Of a DNA stretch of 64,000 bases, positions 53,441 through 64,000 are shown one piece after another (positions within the stretch are counted from its first letter, which is position 1; every line of letters starts with the position of its first letter). Location: contig JAHYIO010000031.1 in assembly GCA_020543525.1 (NCBI GenBank), forward strand, positions 868,001 to 932,000, given 5' to 3'. Source of the stretch: Coriolopsis trogii (Eukaryota > Basidiomycota > Agaricomycetes > Polyporales > Polyporaceae). The position numbers and the translations under genes are program-made. The notes below the pieces were generated by a model. The model was not told the DNA's origin, made no database searches, and saw only the letters and a list, made by a program, of their open reading frames with translations.

Positions 53441-56400
53441 CTTCTGGGTGATGCGTGGTGGGGAATGGGACCGCGTGGAGATCCATGGACGGCGGAAGTA
53501 GGGCGGCAGGGCGGACGGAGGGTTAGTCAAACGACGGGGATCAACAGGCCACGCGTGCGAAGATGAAGCTGGGCTCAGGCAGCCGAGGAAGCACTGGGTG
53601 TGCACACGGCTGATCGACAAAGCAAGAGGGCAAGACACAAGACGCGGCGGACGCAAGATGGGGCAAGTGAGCCCGTCTGCGCAGCGGCCGAGGTGTCTTA
53701 TATATGCGACCGACGCCGTCAGACTCGGAGCCCGGCGCTGCGTCGAGCAGGCTCGAGAGAGACAGGACAGGAGCGAGAGAAGAAGGCCTCTGATGGAGCG
53801 GCCGGGCGTGGACGAGGGCGAGGACGACGTCGATGCGGAGAAGAACGAATGGATGCCACATCTGCGCCCGCCCCCTCCGTCGACCACAGTGCTCTCCTCC
53901 GCGGATCCTGACGCGACCCCAGCGCATTCGGGCAGGTACAGTCCCCTTCCCACTCGCGCCGCCTCATGCGCAACAGATCGGACGCCCTCTCAGCCAGCAT
54001 GGGAACTCCGCCTTTCGACACCCGAGCTCGCCCACCGTCCCTCGCCCGCTTTCCAGACCTCCTCTGGGCCAACGCTTCCAGGTCGCTGGCCGCCTGCATT
54101 CAGCCTCTTCCCTCCTCGGGGCCTCTCTCGCTGGGCCTTCGCCGATCTGCACGGACCACTCGCAGCGGTACACAGAACAGATAGAGCTGTCCAGCCCAGA
54201 GCACCCTCCGGTGACCATCTGTGACGTGCGCGGAGCGTCTGAACCGCCATAAAGTTTGACATGTGTGTTCGCACGCGCACATTTCTTGTAACCATGCGAA
54301 AGAAGGTGGTTCCAAGTGGTCAGACAAACAGCGGTCAGAAATCCCTCCGTACGGGTGCCAAACGGAGACAGGGGTGGATACCACTCGCATGAGTTCTCAG
54401 CTGACATACCCTATTCATAGCGAACACCGACAGAGCTGGCAAGAAACACAGGCGTCAGGGCAATATGACAGTAGAAATTCATCGCTCGGAAGCATTTGGC
54501 GTGGCTTACGTAATTGGAGGGCCCGGCATTTCCCTGCCATCGCCTCCGCCTCTCACGTCGCCGTCGACGTCGACCATGTCTCCGCATGCGTCCAACCTCT
54601 GGCCGCACTGGCATGCAGCAGATTCGTGTAGGGCTGGTACCATGCCTTGTTTACGCGTGGCCGGTTAGCGTTGTCAAGCCGAGCATGCTGGAGCAAGCCG
54701 GGAGGCACAATGACATGGTGCGCTGTATCCGATGAGTAGGAGTGCGATCTTGATCTTGCCGTAAGATCTAGCAAGCGCTACCTTCTCTCCTAGTTGACTT
54801 TATGTCTCTCCTCGAGCAGCCGTCCATGCCTGTGAAATGCTCTCGCCCGCTCCTTCACGCGAACTCTACGATAATCCCTTGACCAGAAGGTTCCACCGTC
54901 GCCATCGACAAGTACTCTGATCGGCTTCTTTCTTCTCCACTACACGAACAGCAGGATGCTTGCCATACTCTCTCGAGCCACCCGGCGGCTGGAGAGGGTT
55001 TAGACGTGCTTTGCACGAATAAAGCACCCAAACTGCTGTCCTTCTCGCATCATTCGCCCTCGTCTCCACGCTGCCAATCTGGAATACCCTCCAGATCGAT
55101 CACCACACCCCCCACGCTGGATCAGGATGCCAATCACCGCGACTCCCCGCCGCCCATACCGGCTGCTGTTTCCGCCGACGGCCACCCTATCTACGACAGA
55201 AGGCCGATGCTGGCTAGTGGTCTAGGCGAAACTCCGATATGAACTCGTTCGCGACGATCCTCTTAGGCTCGTTTGCTCGCATTCCGATGGGCTTCGACAT
55301 TACGAAGCGGTCGCGTGGTACAACGGGGTCCCGGGCTCCCACATCTCGTGAGCGTCGCCGGGATGATCTGAGACGCGGGAATGTTGGGCGGACGGTAAGT
55401 GAACGTCATCTCGCGATCATACCGCATAGCGGTCGCTCAAAGCCACAGTTATTAGTTATCAGGGGATTCAGCCACGGTAAATCAGTGCCCGAAGCAGACC
55501 GGACCCGACTATGTTTCCCAGCGGATGGCGATAGCGAGCCCATAAATGCGCGGATTGACCCAATGTATCACACACCTTTGAGCGGTCCTCAGCGACTTCT
55601 ATCCTCGACACACGCTCATACAGAGACTTGACCCCATCTGTGTGCGTATGATGGCAATATGATGACTCTGACCTTCCCAGCCGTCCGCCCGGAAGATATC
55701 CATCTCACCACACCGATGCCATGCGAAGCTCACTTATCGATCAGTCTGCTCCCACTTGCACGAGGACGACCACTTGACTAACCCACCGGACCCTTTGCGA
55801 GATGCAAGAAAACTTACCAACGATCTATCCAGTCTCGGCGAACATAATGAAATGAACATCGTCCGAGGGCCGCGTAGCGACTCCTCTCTTCCATGCCCTC
55901 CTGGCCCCCGGCCCTTTTTTCCTCGCAGCCTATAGGAGACGGGATAGGTACGTATATGCTTATGCGCGCACGACCCCAATCGGTGGGTTTTTGAGCTCAC
56001 TGACCGACACTCTACCCATTCGAGGCGGAACAACTTCCTCAACGGGCGTCGGGCGCACACCTCGGGCGGCCACGCTGCCACCTGCGAGAAGATCCAAGCC
56101 AGGCGACGGATCTCATCGCCCGCGCCCAACGAGCGCGTCCGAGCACGGGGACCGTTCGCGTTACCCTTACGCCTACTCTTATCCGTCAGAGCGTGCGATC
56201 AAGCTTCTAGCAATGACACGCCCACCGAGCGCGTCCACTCGTGGGCGCCCCTGGTCCTTTACATCTTCGTAGGCGTGGGGGACGACCTGGACGGAGCATG
56301 GCCTATGCCTGTTCTGCTCTCAAGTCGACGGAGCGACCTGCAGCGTACGTGACCTTCTCGTGCCTTTTCTTCAAATTTCCCTGCGCTACTCGTTCCTTCT

Positions 56401-58358
56401 TCGTTCTCGTCTCCAGCCCACCGGACCCTTCCGCAGCCTAGCGACTTCTTCCACCTTCGAGTCCCTGAACTCCCTGAACTCCCTGAACTCCCTGAACTCT
56501 CTCAGTCCGAGCAGTGGGGCGGCGGCGACGGCGGCCTCCCTCTTCGACGAATTTTAATCTAAAAAAACCTCGACATCGAACTTCGCGACAGTCCGAGATA
56601 TGAAACGCGTCCAGCTCAGGGTTGCGCGCCACGCAAGGAAGCCCCAAGCCGTGGCCCGGCGGACGGCGGACCGTTCACATTATCACCAGTTACGTACGAC
56701 GCAGCCATTCCGCCACCCAGCTCAGGTCTTCTGCTCGCAGACGTCGACGTGCAGTAGAGTACCCCGCCCGGGCCACTCCCCACCGGAACATCGATCTACC
56801 CCAAACGGGAAGAGTGATGGCGATGGCGCGGGGAGGAAGAGGCGTTTTTTTTCGAGGGTCTCCCGAGTAAGCATAGGGACGGGGGTCAGAAGGCCAGGAG
56901 GCCAGAAGGGCAGAGGTCTGGGGCGTGGGTGTCATTCCGCCGTCATCGCACCAGTTGCTCACGCACCCGCATCCTGGTCGCGCTACAGTGCTTTGATCCA
57001 GGCAGGCCGTGTGGAAAGCGCGGACGTTCGGACGTTCAGGAACTCTGCAGGCTTGCAGGGTCGCTCTATCGTCGTCGACGGCGCGCGCAGAAGACCCGAG
57101 GTGCCACTGTGGACTCACCTCTCGTAATCATGATACTTTACAACCTCGGGACGTCGAGTTTCTCGTTTTGGCGGTATTGCCAATCGAATGAATTGGTGTT
57201 TATGGATGCCGTTCTGCCGCGATGCTCTCCAGACTACAGCTGGTACCGAACTTCAAATTCAGACGTCAAGCGGATTGCAGCCGTGCGGGGCACCGCCACA
57301 CTGGAATATACACAATTACATACGAAGGCACGCGCCTGACGGGTCGCGATCGAGAGTCGAGAGTTGGGACGCAAAGACGATAAATGTCGACAGACCGCAG
57401 GCGGCGTGGACCGTCGATGGCAGCTAGGATGATGCGAGTAAATGCAGCTAATTAGAAAGTCGACACGCCGCCGGATGGCGCGTTCCATGCGCCAGGAGCC
57501 TGCTATGTGGGTTGAACGTTGACGGGCGTCCACACCCTCAAGGCCTCAAGGCCTCACGGCTGTATCGATAGACGACTAGCAGCCCAGTTTTGTTACATTG
57601 GACTGATAGGACTGCGATGACTGCTTTGCATACAATCGGAAGAAATCCAACTTGAGTGTGATTCCGAGTAAGATTACCCTTGCGAGATTATTGTCTGATG
57701 AGTACGAACCCTGGTTCGGCAGGCATCGACGTGCACGGATCCGTGCATGTACATTCGTATGTAGTGCGAACTTTGCACTGTTGAGAAACGACCTTCCCCC
57801 GGCACAAGGAGTCCGTGAATCATCCACCTAGAGGAGGCGAGTTTCAACCCGGGCTCATAAGCTTGTTATGCCGACATACACGGTGCTCAGCAACGTTTGA
57901 CGTGTAACTACCGTATTGTTGCACACCGCATGATGCCCGTCCTCAAGGGTGGATCGGTCATCGGTCGTATACGGTATGTCGTCGGACACCATCAGGTAAG
58001 TCGACAAGTGCGGTGAACGATGACCGGTGGACCACATATGAGGCCACGAGCCACGCTTGACAATCATTGAGTTCCGCTATCGCAGCAGATCCAATCATAC
58101 CTACATCTCCGAGTCTCGAGAGCCGCGATGACTTGATAGTGGATCAATTCAAATGGTGAGTCACACATTGGGAGAAACGGTCCGCTTTGCCGCATAAAGC
58201 CCGCACAATGTCGAGCCTGCCTGGGGAACACATCATCCCCAACCCGGCCGTCAGTCATAATACGTGCGTAACAGTGGCGAGAGGTTGATCACCGAACTGA
58301 GGACATCCGTGCTCACCTTATGAACATAGCAGCTCACGCACCAACACACCCCAAAACT
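53441..58358. other. 4.9-kb gene-free region upstream of Mei2-like gene
   Basis: By far the longest stretch without a protein gene outside the repeat block. The many short open frames show no domain or splice logic. It holds a 9-bp tandem repeat at 56462-56497, a CA/CT-rich part near 53900-54200 and otherwise unique-looking DNA. It includes the promoters of the Mei2-like gene (-) and the GNAT gene (+). Non-coding transcripts are possible but cannot be seen here. Confidence 0.5.
56462..56497. repeat. 9-bp tandem repeat (tccctgaac)x4
   Basis: Four perfect copies of tccctgaac. It is in-frame as Leu-Asn-Ser, but the surrounding frame (65 codons) carries no other sign of coding. Confidence 0.8.
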
Positions 58359-58982
58359 ATGACCGACGCCAACTTCTTCATCGAGACTCCACGGTTGTAC
58401 ATCACCTACTATCAGCCCGCGATCGACGCACACTGCGACTTCCTCGTCGCGCTCTACAACTCACCCGAGTTCATCGCCGCGGAAGGCAAGACAGGGATCG
58501 AGACCCGCGAGGACGCGCGCAAGCGGCTCGCGGAGACCTATCCCGCGCAGCACGCGCGAAACGGGTACGGACAGTACCTCGTCGCCCTCAAGCCCGCCCC
58601 GGAGGACGCGGCCCCGGCGGACGCGCCCTTCCCTGAGAAGCTGGCGAAGAGCAAGCTGATCGGGAACGTGTCGCTCATGCGTGGGGACAGCGCGACGGCG
58701 TACAAGGCTCCTGATCTGGGCTTTGCAATGTTGCCGGAGGAGATGCGGAAGGGGTACGCGAAGGAGGCGGCGCTGGGCGTAATGGACTATGTGAGGAGGG
58801 AGAAGGGCGTGAACGTCTTCTTGGGCTTTACGGACCCAAAGAACGAGGGGGCGAGAGGGACGTTCAGGAGCATTGGGTTTGAGGATCGGGGGATCAGACG
58901 ATTGGTCGAGTTTGGAGGCATTGAGGGCAATGTGTGGGTATCGCCAGGCGCAGCGGAGGATCTCTCAGTATATGGCCTCTAG
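58359..58982 (+). CDS. GNAT-family N-acetyltransferase (RimJ/RimL type)
   Basis: Single-exon gene of 207 residues from ATG 58359 (220 if the in-frame ATG at 58320 is used; the leader MNIAAHAPTHPKT is not expected in the family). ETPRLYITYYQPAIDAHCDF at the start, LIGNVSLMRGDS in the middle, PDLGFAMLPEEMRKGYAKEA as the acetyl-CoA-binding loop and helix, and FLGFTDPKNEGARGTFRSIG followed by FE at the end fit the Acetyltransf_3 pattern. Transfers an acetyl group from acetyl-CoA to an amine; the substrate is unknown. An Ala/Pro-rich loop (PAPEDAAPADAPF) is inserted before the acetyl-CoA-binding core. Confidence 0.85.
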   Translation: MTDANFFIETPRLYITYYQPAIDAHCDFLVALYNSPEFIAAEGKTGIETREDARKRLAETYPAQHARNGYGQYLVALKPAPEDAAPADAPFPEKLAKSKLIGNVSLMRGDSATAYKAPDLGFAMLPEEMRKGYAKEAALGVMDYVRREKGVNVFLGFTDPKNEGARGTFRSIGFEDRGIRRLVEFGGIEGNVWVSPGAAEDLSVYGL

Positions 58983-59196
58983 TGGAGAACTGTAGCGTTT
59001 GAACGTTGATTGGCATAAGTGTAGCATATCGAAGTCGAAGCTCAACTGAACAAAGTGTCGCGTAGCCGCCGTAAACGAAAATCTAAGCGCACGAACTTGG
59101 TGATCTTATCTTATCTCCGTATGAGGTGTTCACAACTCCATCCGAAGGGTCCGAGTCCTGTTCATGTTCTCTGTCGGTCAAACTCTAGATCTTACG

Positions 59197-60299
59197 ATGG
59201 CCATTCGTCTTGTTACTTTCGACGCGCTGCACACGCTTATTACACCGCGTCTCCCCATCTATGTGCAGTACTCGCAGACGTTCGAGCCCTACCTAGGCGT
59301 CCTCGATCCTGACGCGTTGAAGCAGTCCTTCAAAAACGGTACATCATGATAGTTAGTCATTGAAGTGCACAGCGCTGAGCCTCCTATCAATGGTATGGTA
59401 CTTATGTGTGCAACCTGTTATGTTCTGTATCAAAGCTCTCAAGCAAGTACAGCAAGAACAGCCTGTTTACCGTGGCGGCGCGAACGAGTGGTGGGGAGAT
59501 GTCATCAAGCGGACCGCAATAGGAGCAGGGGCTGATCCAAAAGGTGTGTGCGCCATGTACGCTCAACGTCAGCTGTAAATCAGCAAGCTGGAGCTGCCAC
59601 ACTTGCAGTGGTGGATGGGTCCTTGGGAGAGATAGTGCCACGACTGCTCAAACGGTTCAGTTCGCGCGAAGGGTACAAGTTGTTCGACGATTCGCTATCC
59701 ACATGTACGTTCTGTTTGTTTGGCATGTACATGTCGTGTAATTTACTCGTCAAATCAATCCATGTGGATATGATTGTGTTCGCGCAGTAAAGCAGCTCCG
59801 AGAACTCGATATCCGCACTGGTCTCGTCAGTAACACAGACGGCCGCATGCGTATGCCTATGCGCCATCTCGTATCACGGTCTCAGAGAGGGCTTAGCCAC
59901 CATCTTTGCAGGTGGTGTTGTTGAAGACCTCGGTGTCCTGCCTTACCTGGACACGATGCTTCTGAGTGAATACGAAGGCGTCGAGAAGCCTTCCTGCGAG
60001 ATCTTCCAGCGCGCTTGCCAGCGTTTGGGCATCAAACCAGACGAAACTCTGCATGTCGGCGACGAGCTAGACTGGTGCGTCCCTGGTTCTGTTTGAACCT
60101 AGTTGAGTGCTTGCGTCTGATAGGGGTGGTCTGCAGTGACTATCACGGCGCACAGGCCTGCGGGCTGCATGCATTGCTGATCCGGAGGCCCGATCCTGAA
60201 GGGGAGGGAGAGCGGAAAGAGCCAGACGAAGACCTTACCGGAATTCGGGTCGTGCCGAATTTGTCCAAGGTTGTGAACTGGGTCCAGAGACGGAGATAA
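59197..60299 (+). CDS. HAD-superfamily hydrolase, HDHD3-like
   Basis: Six exons, 59197-59338, 59436-59543, 59588-59704, 59788-59850, 59912-60074 and 60137-60299, give 251 residues. Motif I is VTFDALHTLI with the nucleophile Asp9; motif II GLVSNTDGRM; motif III lysine in EYEGVEKPSCEIFQ; motif IV HVGDELDCDYHGAQACG. A helical cap domain with REGYKLFDDSL lies between motifs I and II. The residue two after the nucleophile is Leu instead of the Asp usual in phosphatases, so activity may be altered or other than phosphomonoesterase. The intron between exons 2 and 3 is 44 nt in this model and its acceptor (agcaag) is a weak call. An in-frame ATG at 59164 is an alternative start. Confidence 0.82.
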
Positions 60300-60443
60300 T
60301 ATCGCAGAGAGCATGCGAAAGCTAGGCGATTAGGAAAGGGCAAAATATACACGGAGAGACGGGTAAGATATAGGCAACAGTCATCTATGACCTTGGGCAC
60401 GGATCATCGTGCGACAGGAATGTTCAGACATACTGAGCGTTGA
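60300..60443. other. Short gap between convergent HAD and MRPS6 genes
   Basis: 144 bp between two convergent stop codons; the two 3' UTRs must overlap or nearly so. Confidence 0.5.
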
Positions 60444-60908
60444 TCATAGTCTGGTCATGGTCTTCTCCCCGGTCTCAAGGATATCCTCCAACTTTTCTCC
60501 AACTTTGAGATTTGTCCACCGCACGACACGTGGGTCATGTCGCATGATCCTGTTAAGCTCACGCAATGTCGCGGGCGATGAGTCGAACTGCATAGTCCAG
60601 TAGCTGCGAAAAGGACGTGAGCGTCTGGAGGGGACATGCGAGGGACAGCGTGGACGCACTCTCCAATGTTATGATACTGTTTGGCTCTCCGCATGCGCTG
60701 TGGCAACGTCCGCGTACCCCAGTAGTTCAGTTGGCGCACTACACCACCATTGTCTAGGACATGGGATGCCACATGGGTGACAAGCTCCTTGATCGGTTGC
60801 TGCATGTAGTCAGCGTCAGCATGGAGTGTCGCGTATAGGAGGTGGAGGGCTGAGACAGACATATTGCTTGTAGTGTGCTGCGATGCACACGAGCTGGTAG
60901 AATGGCAT
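60444..60908 (-). CDS. MRPS6: Mitochondrial small-subunit ribosomal protein bS6m
   Basis: Mitoribosomal small-subunit protein (Mrp17 in yeast). Three exons on the minus strand, 60908-60861, 60799-60660 and 60603-60444, give 115 residues, a normal length. The start MPFYQLVCIAAHY is the family's first beta strand. HVLDNGGVVRQLNYWGTRTL then PQRMRRAKQYHNIG is the conserved middle, and YWTMQFDSSPATLRELNRIM with RHDPRVVRW completes the ferredoxin-like fold. There is no cleavable presequence, as in other bS6m proteins. Intron 1 has a GTCTGT donor, a little off consensus. It stands head to head with Tudor-SN, 223 bp apart. Confidence 0.9.
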
Positions 60909-61131
60909 GGTGGTGACAAGCACAGTGGACGGCGCGCTCGGCGGTCGACACGACGCGCTCGAGGAAATGTAGCGTGGGAGAACTGGACCCACAGGCAAGG
61001 AAGGATTCCACGTGCGTCAGAAAAGCCACCTGCTGGCCAGCAGTCCTACTCCCTCCCGACGAGTCTCTTCCACATTCATCTCATCTCCCTGCCGCATTGT
61101 CATCTATCTACCGGTCTTTCTTGCTTCAGCC
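60909..61131. promoter_or_regulatory. Divergent promoter, MRPS6 / Tudor-SN
   Basis: 223 bp between opposite start codons, including a pyrimidine-rich stretch just before the Tudor-SN start. It must serve both genes; no known site recognised. Confidence 0.5.
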
Positions 61132-64000
61132 ATGGCTATGAAAGCGGTAAGTAGATCACGCTCCCCAGAGTTGGAACACGGAGGCTTACGGTGCCTGTAT
61201 GCGGGGTAACGCAGATCGTGAAATGTATGGAATTCATCCCATTCCACCCTGTATCTATCCTGAACATCGTGGAGTAACTAGCCGTGATCTCCGGTGACTC
61301 TCTCTTGCTACGCGGAAGTCCTGGGCCTCAGGGTCAGATCCCTAAGGAGCGGTGCGTGATCGTGTGTGGACGCTTGGTCGTGTGCAAGCGTGACTGAGTG
61401 CGGTCTGTAGCGTCTTGCACCTCGCCGATATTCAAGCACCGCGCATGGGCACACAGTCGCGCGAGGATGAGGTGTGTACTCTTGTGTCTGTGCGCAGCCT
61501 CAAAGCTCAGGCAGGTCTTCATATTCTCCCATGACATCTCGCGAATTAGGACTGGGCATTCGAGTCACGCGAGTTCCTGCGCGCGCTGGCCGTTGGGAAA
61601 CCTATCACGTTCACGTCCATGCACTCCCTTCCCGCGAGCGACGACGTCCCGCGCGATATTGGTACCGCAGAGATCAACGGCGTCGACCTTGCATCTGAGC
61701 TCCTCAAGAGTGGATGGGCGAAGCTTAAGGAACTGAAGCGCGACCCCACAGAGGAAGATCTCCGTAAGAAGGATCTGGAGGCTGAAGCGCGCGCTACAGG
61801 CAAGGGCGTTTGGAACCCACACGGTCCCAAGGTGAGCTTCCCTGATTCAATATTTTGCTTCATAGCGAACATTAAATGTGGCTATGGCAGGCACGCGCGA
61901 CACATTACATGATGCCCACAGACTCGCAAGGTTTCATCACTGAGTGGAAGGGGCAACAGATTGATGGTAAAGCCTCCGCGCGATACTGCGCTAACAGCAT
62001 GGCTCAACTCGCGCGACAGGTCTTGTTGAACAAGTCAAAGATGGATCAACGCTTCGCATCCGTCTGCTCATGCCTGACGGTGATCACCAGTTTGTCAATA
62101 TTGCGCTCGCCGGTGTACGCTGTTCGCGCGTCGCCGCGAAGCCCGGCGAGTCCTCGGAGTCATGGGGCGAAGAGGTAGGTATTCGAGAGTAGAACCTGCC
62201 CATCTGGCTAACATGTTACGTAGGCCAAATTCTTCACTGAGTCACGCTTGCTGCAACGTTACGTCAAGGTACAACTATTGTCCTTGCCAAATGCAGCTCC
62301 AACCCCTTTCCAAGCTGGTTCTGCCACTGCGCCGCCCCCTGCCTCCATCTTCATTGGTACAGGTACGCGCACGAGCTCGCTTACAGTGCGGCCAGCTTAT
62401 ATGCTTTCGTCCAGTACTCCATCCTGCAGGCAATGTTGCAGAACACCTGGTTGCGAATGGTCTCGCACGCGTCGTTGACTGGCATGCAGGAATGCTTGCA
62501 GCTGGAGGCGGCATGGAGCGTCTGCGTGCAGCGGAGAAGACGGCGAAGGAAAAGCGGCTTTGCCTGTATGCCAACGCCCCTGCGCCCTCTGCAAAGTCAA
62601 ACGGAGCTGCTATCAACGGGAATTCCAGACAGTTTGACGCTACGGTGGTCAGGATATGGAGTGGGGACCAAATCTCCGTCGTGGACCGTGAGACAGGCAA
62701 GGAGAGGAGAATCCAGCTCAGTTCGACTCGTGGCCCTAAGTGAGTTGCCATATGCTCTGTGTATTTCTGATGCTAATTGTTATGATAGACTCTCGGACCC
62801 CAAGCAAGCATACTACGCCCAGGAAGCCCGTGAATTCCTGCGCAAGCGTTTGATCGGCAAGCATGTTAAGGTACATGTTGACTTCGTACGCCCACGCGAA
62901 GGAGAATACGAAGAGCGCGAATGTGCTACCGTTCGTTACGGCGGCCAGAACTCGTGAGGGTGGCCCCTTTGTACCGCTCTGCGAATGCTGACGGCTTCGC
63001 ACAGGAACGTCGCTGAACAGCTCATCGAAAAAGGTCTTGCGACCGCCGTGCGCCATAAGCGTGATGACGAGGACCGCTCGCCCGAGTACGACAAACTGAT
63101 GGCAGCCGAGCAAGCGTGAGTAGTCACTGTCCTCGTGTGCATCGAACGCCTCATGACTCTACCCTCCTTAGAGCAGCTGCAGAAGGCCGTGGCCTTCACT
63201 CCGGTAAGGAGGTACCCGCAAAGAAGGATCCGCTAAACATCTCCGAGGTATGTCGGTGTTGACTAGTTGCGTGCTCGTGAGATTGCTCATCATGTGGTAG
63301 TCCGCACACCGTGCAACGACCTTCCTAAATGGATTCAAGCGGGTAGGCCGCATTCCGGCCGTCGTCGACAGGGTGGCTGCGGGTTCGCGCTACAGGTGGG
63401 TTGTCTACAATGTCCGACCGAGCACGGACTGACATGGGCTGCAGGATATATCTCCCGAAAGACAATCAAGTCCTTACGTTGGTCCTGAGCGGCATCCGTG
63501 CGCCACGTACCGCTCGCAATGCCTCTGAGAGTAGTGAACCATTCGGTCAGGAGGCTTCGGACTTCGCTACACTCCGATACAACCAGCGCGACGTCGAAAT
63601 CGAAGTACACGACACGGACAAGTCAGGTGGCTTCATCGGAGCGCTGTACTTGAACAAAACGGAGAATGCTGCGATTACGCTGGTCAAAGAGGGTCTGGCC
63701 ACTGTCCACGGGTACTCGGCGGAAAACCTTCCATGGGCAAAGCAGCTGTATGATGCGGAGGTACGTGGTCCCTTGCAAGAATGCTAATACGGCGACCATA
63801 TTGAGATACTGATGCGTCACTTGTCCATGTCAGGAGGAGGCTAAGAAGGCCAAGTTGAACGTAGGTCGCTTCCGCTACATGTCGCCTGGATGTGGCTGAG
63901 AACAGATGGGTTCAGATCTGGAAAGATTACGACGAGGAGGCCGAACAAGCTGCAGAAGCCCCTACAGAAGACGCAGATGGCCCGCTGAAGACGGAGTACC
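61132..64000 (+). CDS. SND1: Tudor staphylococcal nuclease (SND1/TSN), 5' part
   Basis: Sixteen exons are visible before the window ends inside the gene: 61132-61146, 61215-61224, 61282-61351, 61411-61471, 61550-61831, 61891-61966, 62020-62174, 62224-62356, 62415-62739, 62789-62953, 63005-63115, 63172-63247, 63301-63395, 63445-63760, 63834-63860, 63916 on. About 650 residues of a protein that is normally near 900. The SN-like domains show IVKSVISGDSLLLRG, RVLHLADIQAPRMG, SREFLRALAVGKPITFT (SN1); EQVKDGSTLRIRLLMPDGD and VLHPAGNVAEHLV (SN2); FDATVVRIWSGDQISVVD, QEAREFLRKRLIGKHVKV (SN3); and GSRYRIYLPKDNQVLTLVLS (SN4). The Tudor domain should follow beyond 64000. Exon 2 is only 10 nt (ATCGTGAAAT) but yields the conserved IVKS. 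TSN acts in RNA decay, splicing and stress granules, and is a RISC subunit in animals. Confidence 0.93.
61215..61224 (+). other. 10-nt microexon of Tudor-SN
   Basis: ATCGTGAAAT between aacgcag and gtatgg. Together with the 15-nt first exon it builds MAMKAIVKS, matching the family N-terminus; skipping it would shift the frame. Confidence 0.7.

Noticed and set aside
55239..55631. 130-codon plus-strand frame in the 4.9-kb gap
   Set aside because: Random-looking composition, no motif, no promoter signal.
1..64000. CRISPR array, bacterial operon or secondary-metabolite cluster
   Set aside because: No regularly spaced repeats, no Shine-Dalgarno-led operons and no PKS, NRPS or terpene genes; intron structure shows eukaryotic nuclear DNA.

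Overview
The window is nuclear DNA from a filamentous basidiomycete, most likely an Agaricomycete. Genes are GC-rich and packed tightly on both strands. They are split by many short introns (mostly 45-65 nt, GT-AG with a CTNAY-type branch site and a nearby AG). The protein families fit this: a Ran1-like kinase, a Mei2-type RNA-binding protein, Argonaute with Tudor-SN, GT49 and DUF4436 membrane proteins, and a tandem pair of mushroom-type BTB proteins. The exact order (Polyporales is a guess) cannot be fixed from sequence alone. Exon boundaries below were set by hand from splice consensus, reading-frame phase and conserved protein motifs; each full model closes in frame.

Layout. 1-5.0 kb is an AT-rich, gene-free block made of two diverged direct copies of an old repeat, with fossil coding heptads on the minus strand. 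It ends at a tRNA-Arg(ACG) gene. 5.6-12.8 kb holds RPL12/uL11 (-) divergently paired with a Pho80-type cyclin (+), then a Ran1-like kinase (-). 14.1-18.1 kb is a 5'-truncated Tad-like LINE with endonuclease, reverse transcriptase and RNase H. 18.9-23.8 kb has UTP6 (-) and a disordered protein of unknown role (+). A second, identical tRNA-Arg gene in opposite orientation lies at 25.5 kb, next to cytoplasmic isoleucyl-tRNA synthetase (26.0-29.8 kb). SNU23 (-), an F-box-like protein (+), and a mitochondrial helical membrane protein (+) follow to 35.1 kb. 35.8-39.1 kb carries two tandem BTB paralogues. 41.0-44.3 kb is a full Argonaute. 45.0-49.0 kb has a GT49 glycosyltransferase (-) and a DUF4436 membrane protein (+). 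50.3-53.4 kb is a Mei2-like protein (-). After a gene-free stretch of about 4.9 kb come a GNAT acetyltransferase, a HAD hydrolase, mitochondrial bS6m (-) and the 5' part of Tudor-SN (+), which runs off the end.

Functional links. Most loci are housekeeping: ribosome (RPL12, MRPS6), rRNA processing (UTP6), splicing (SNU23), translation (ILS1, tRNA-Arg). Two pairs deserve notice. Argonaute and Tudor-SN are both RNA-silencing components in other eukaryotes. A Ran1/Pat1-family kinase and a Mei2-family protein are kinase and substrate in the fission yeast meiotic switch. In neither case are the partners adjacent, so any link is inference. I found no CRISPR array, metabolite cluster or clearly new multi-gene system. 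The best candidates for undescribed biology are the heptad-repeat fossil, the paired BTB genes with a cysteine tail on only one copy, and the uncharacterised mitochondrial protein.
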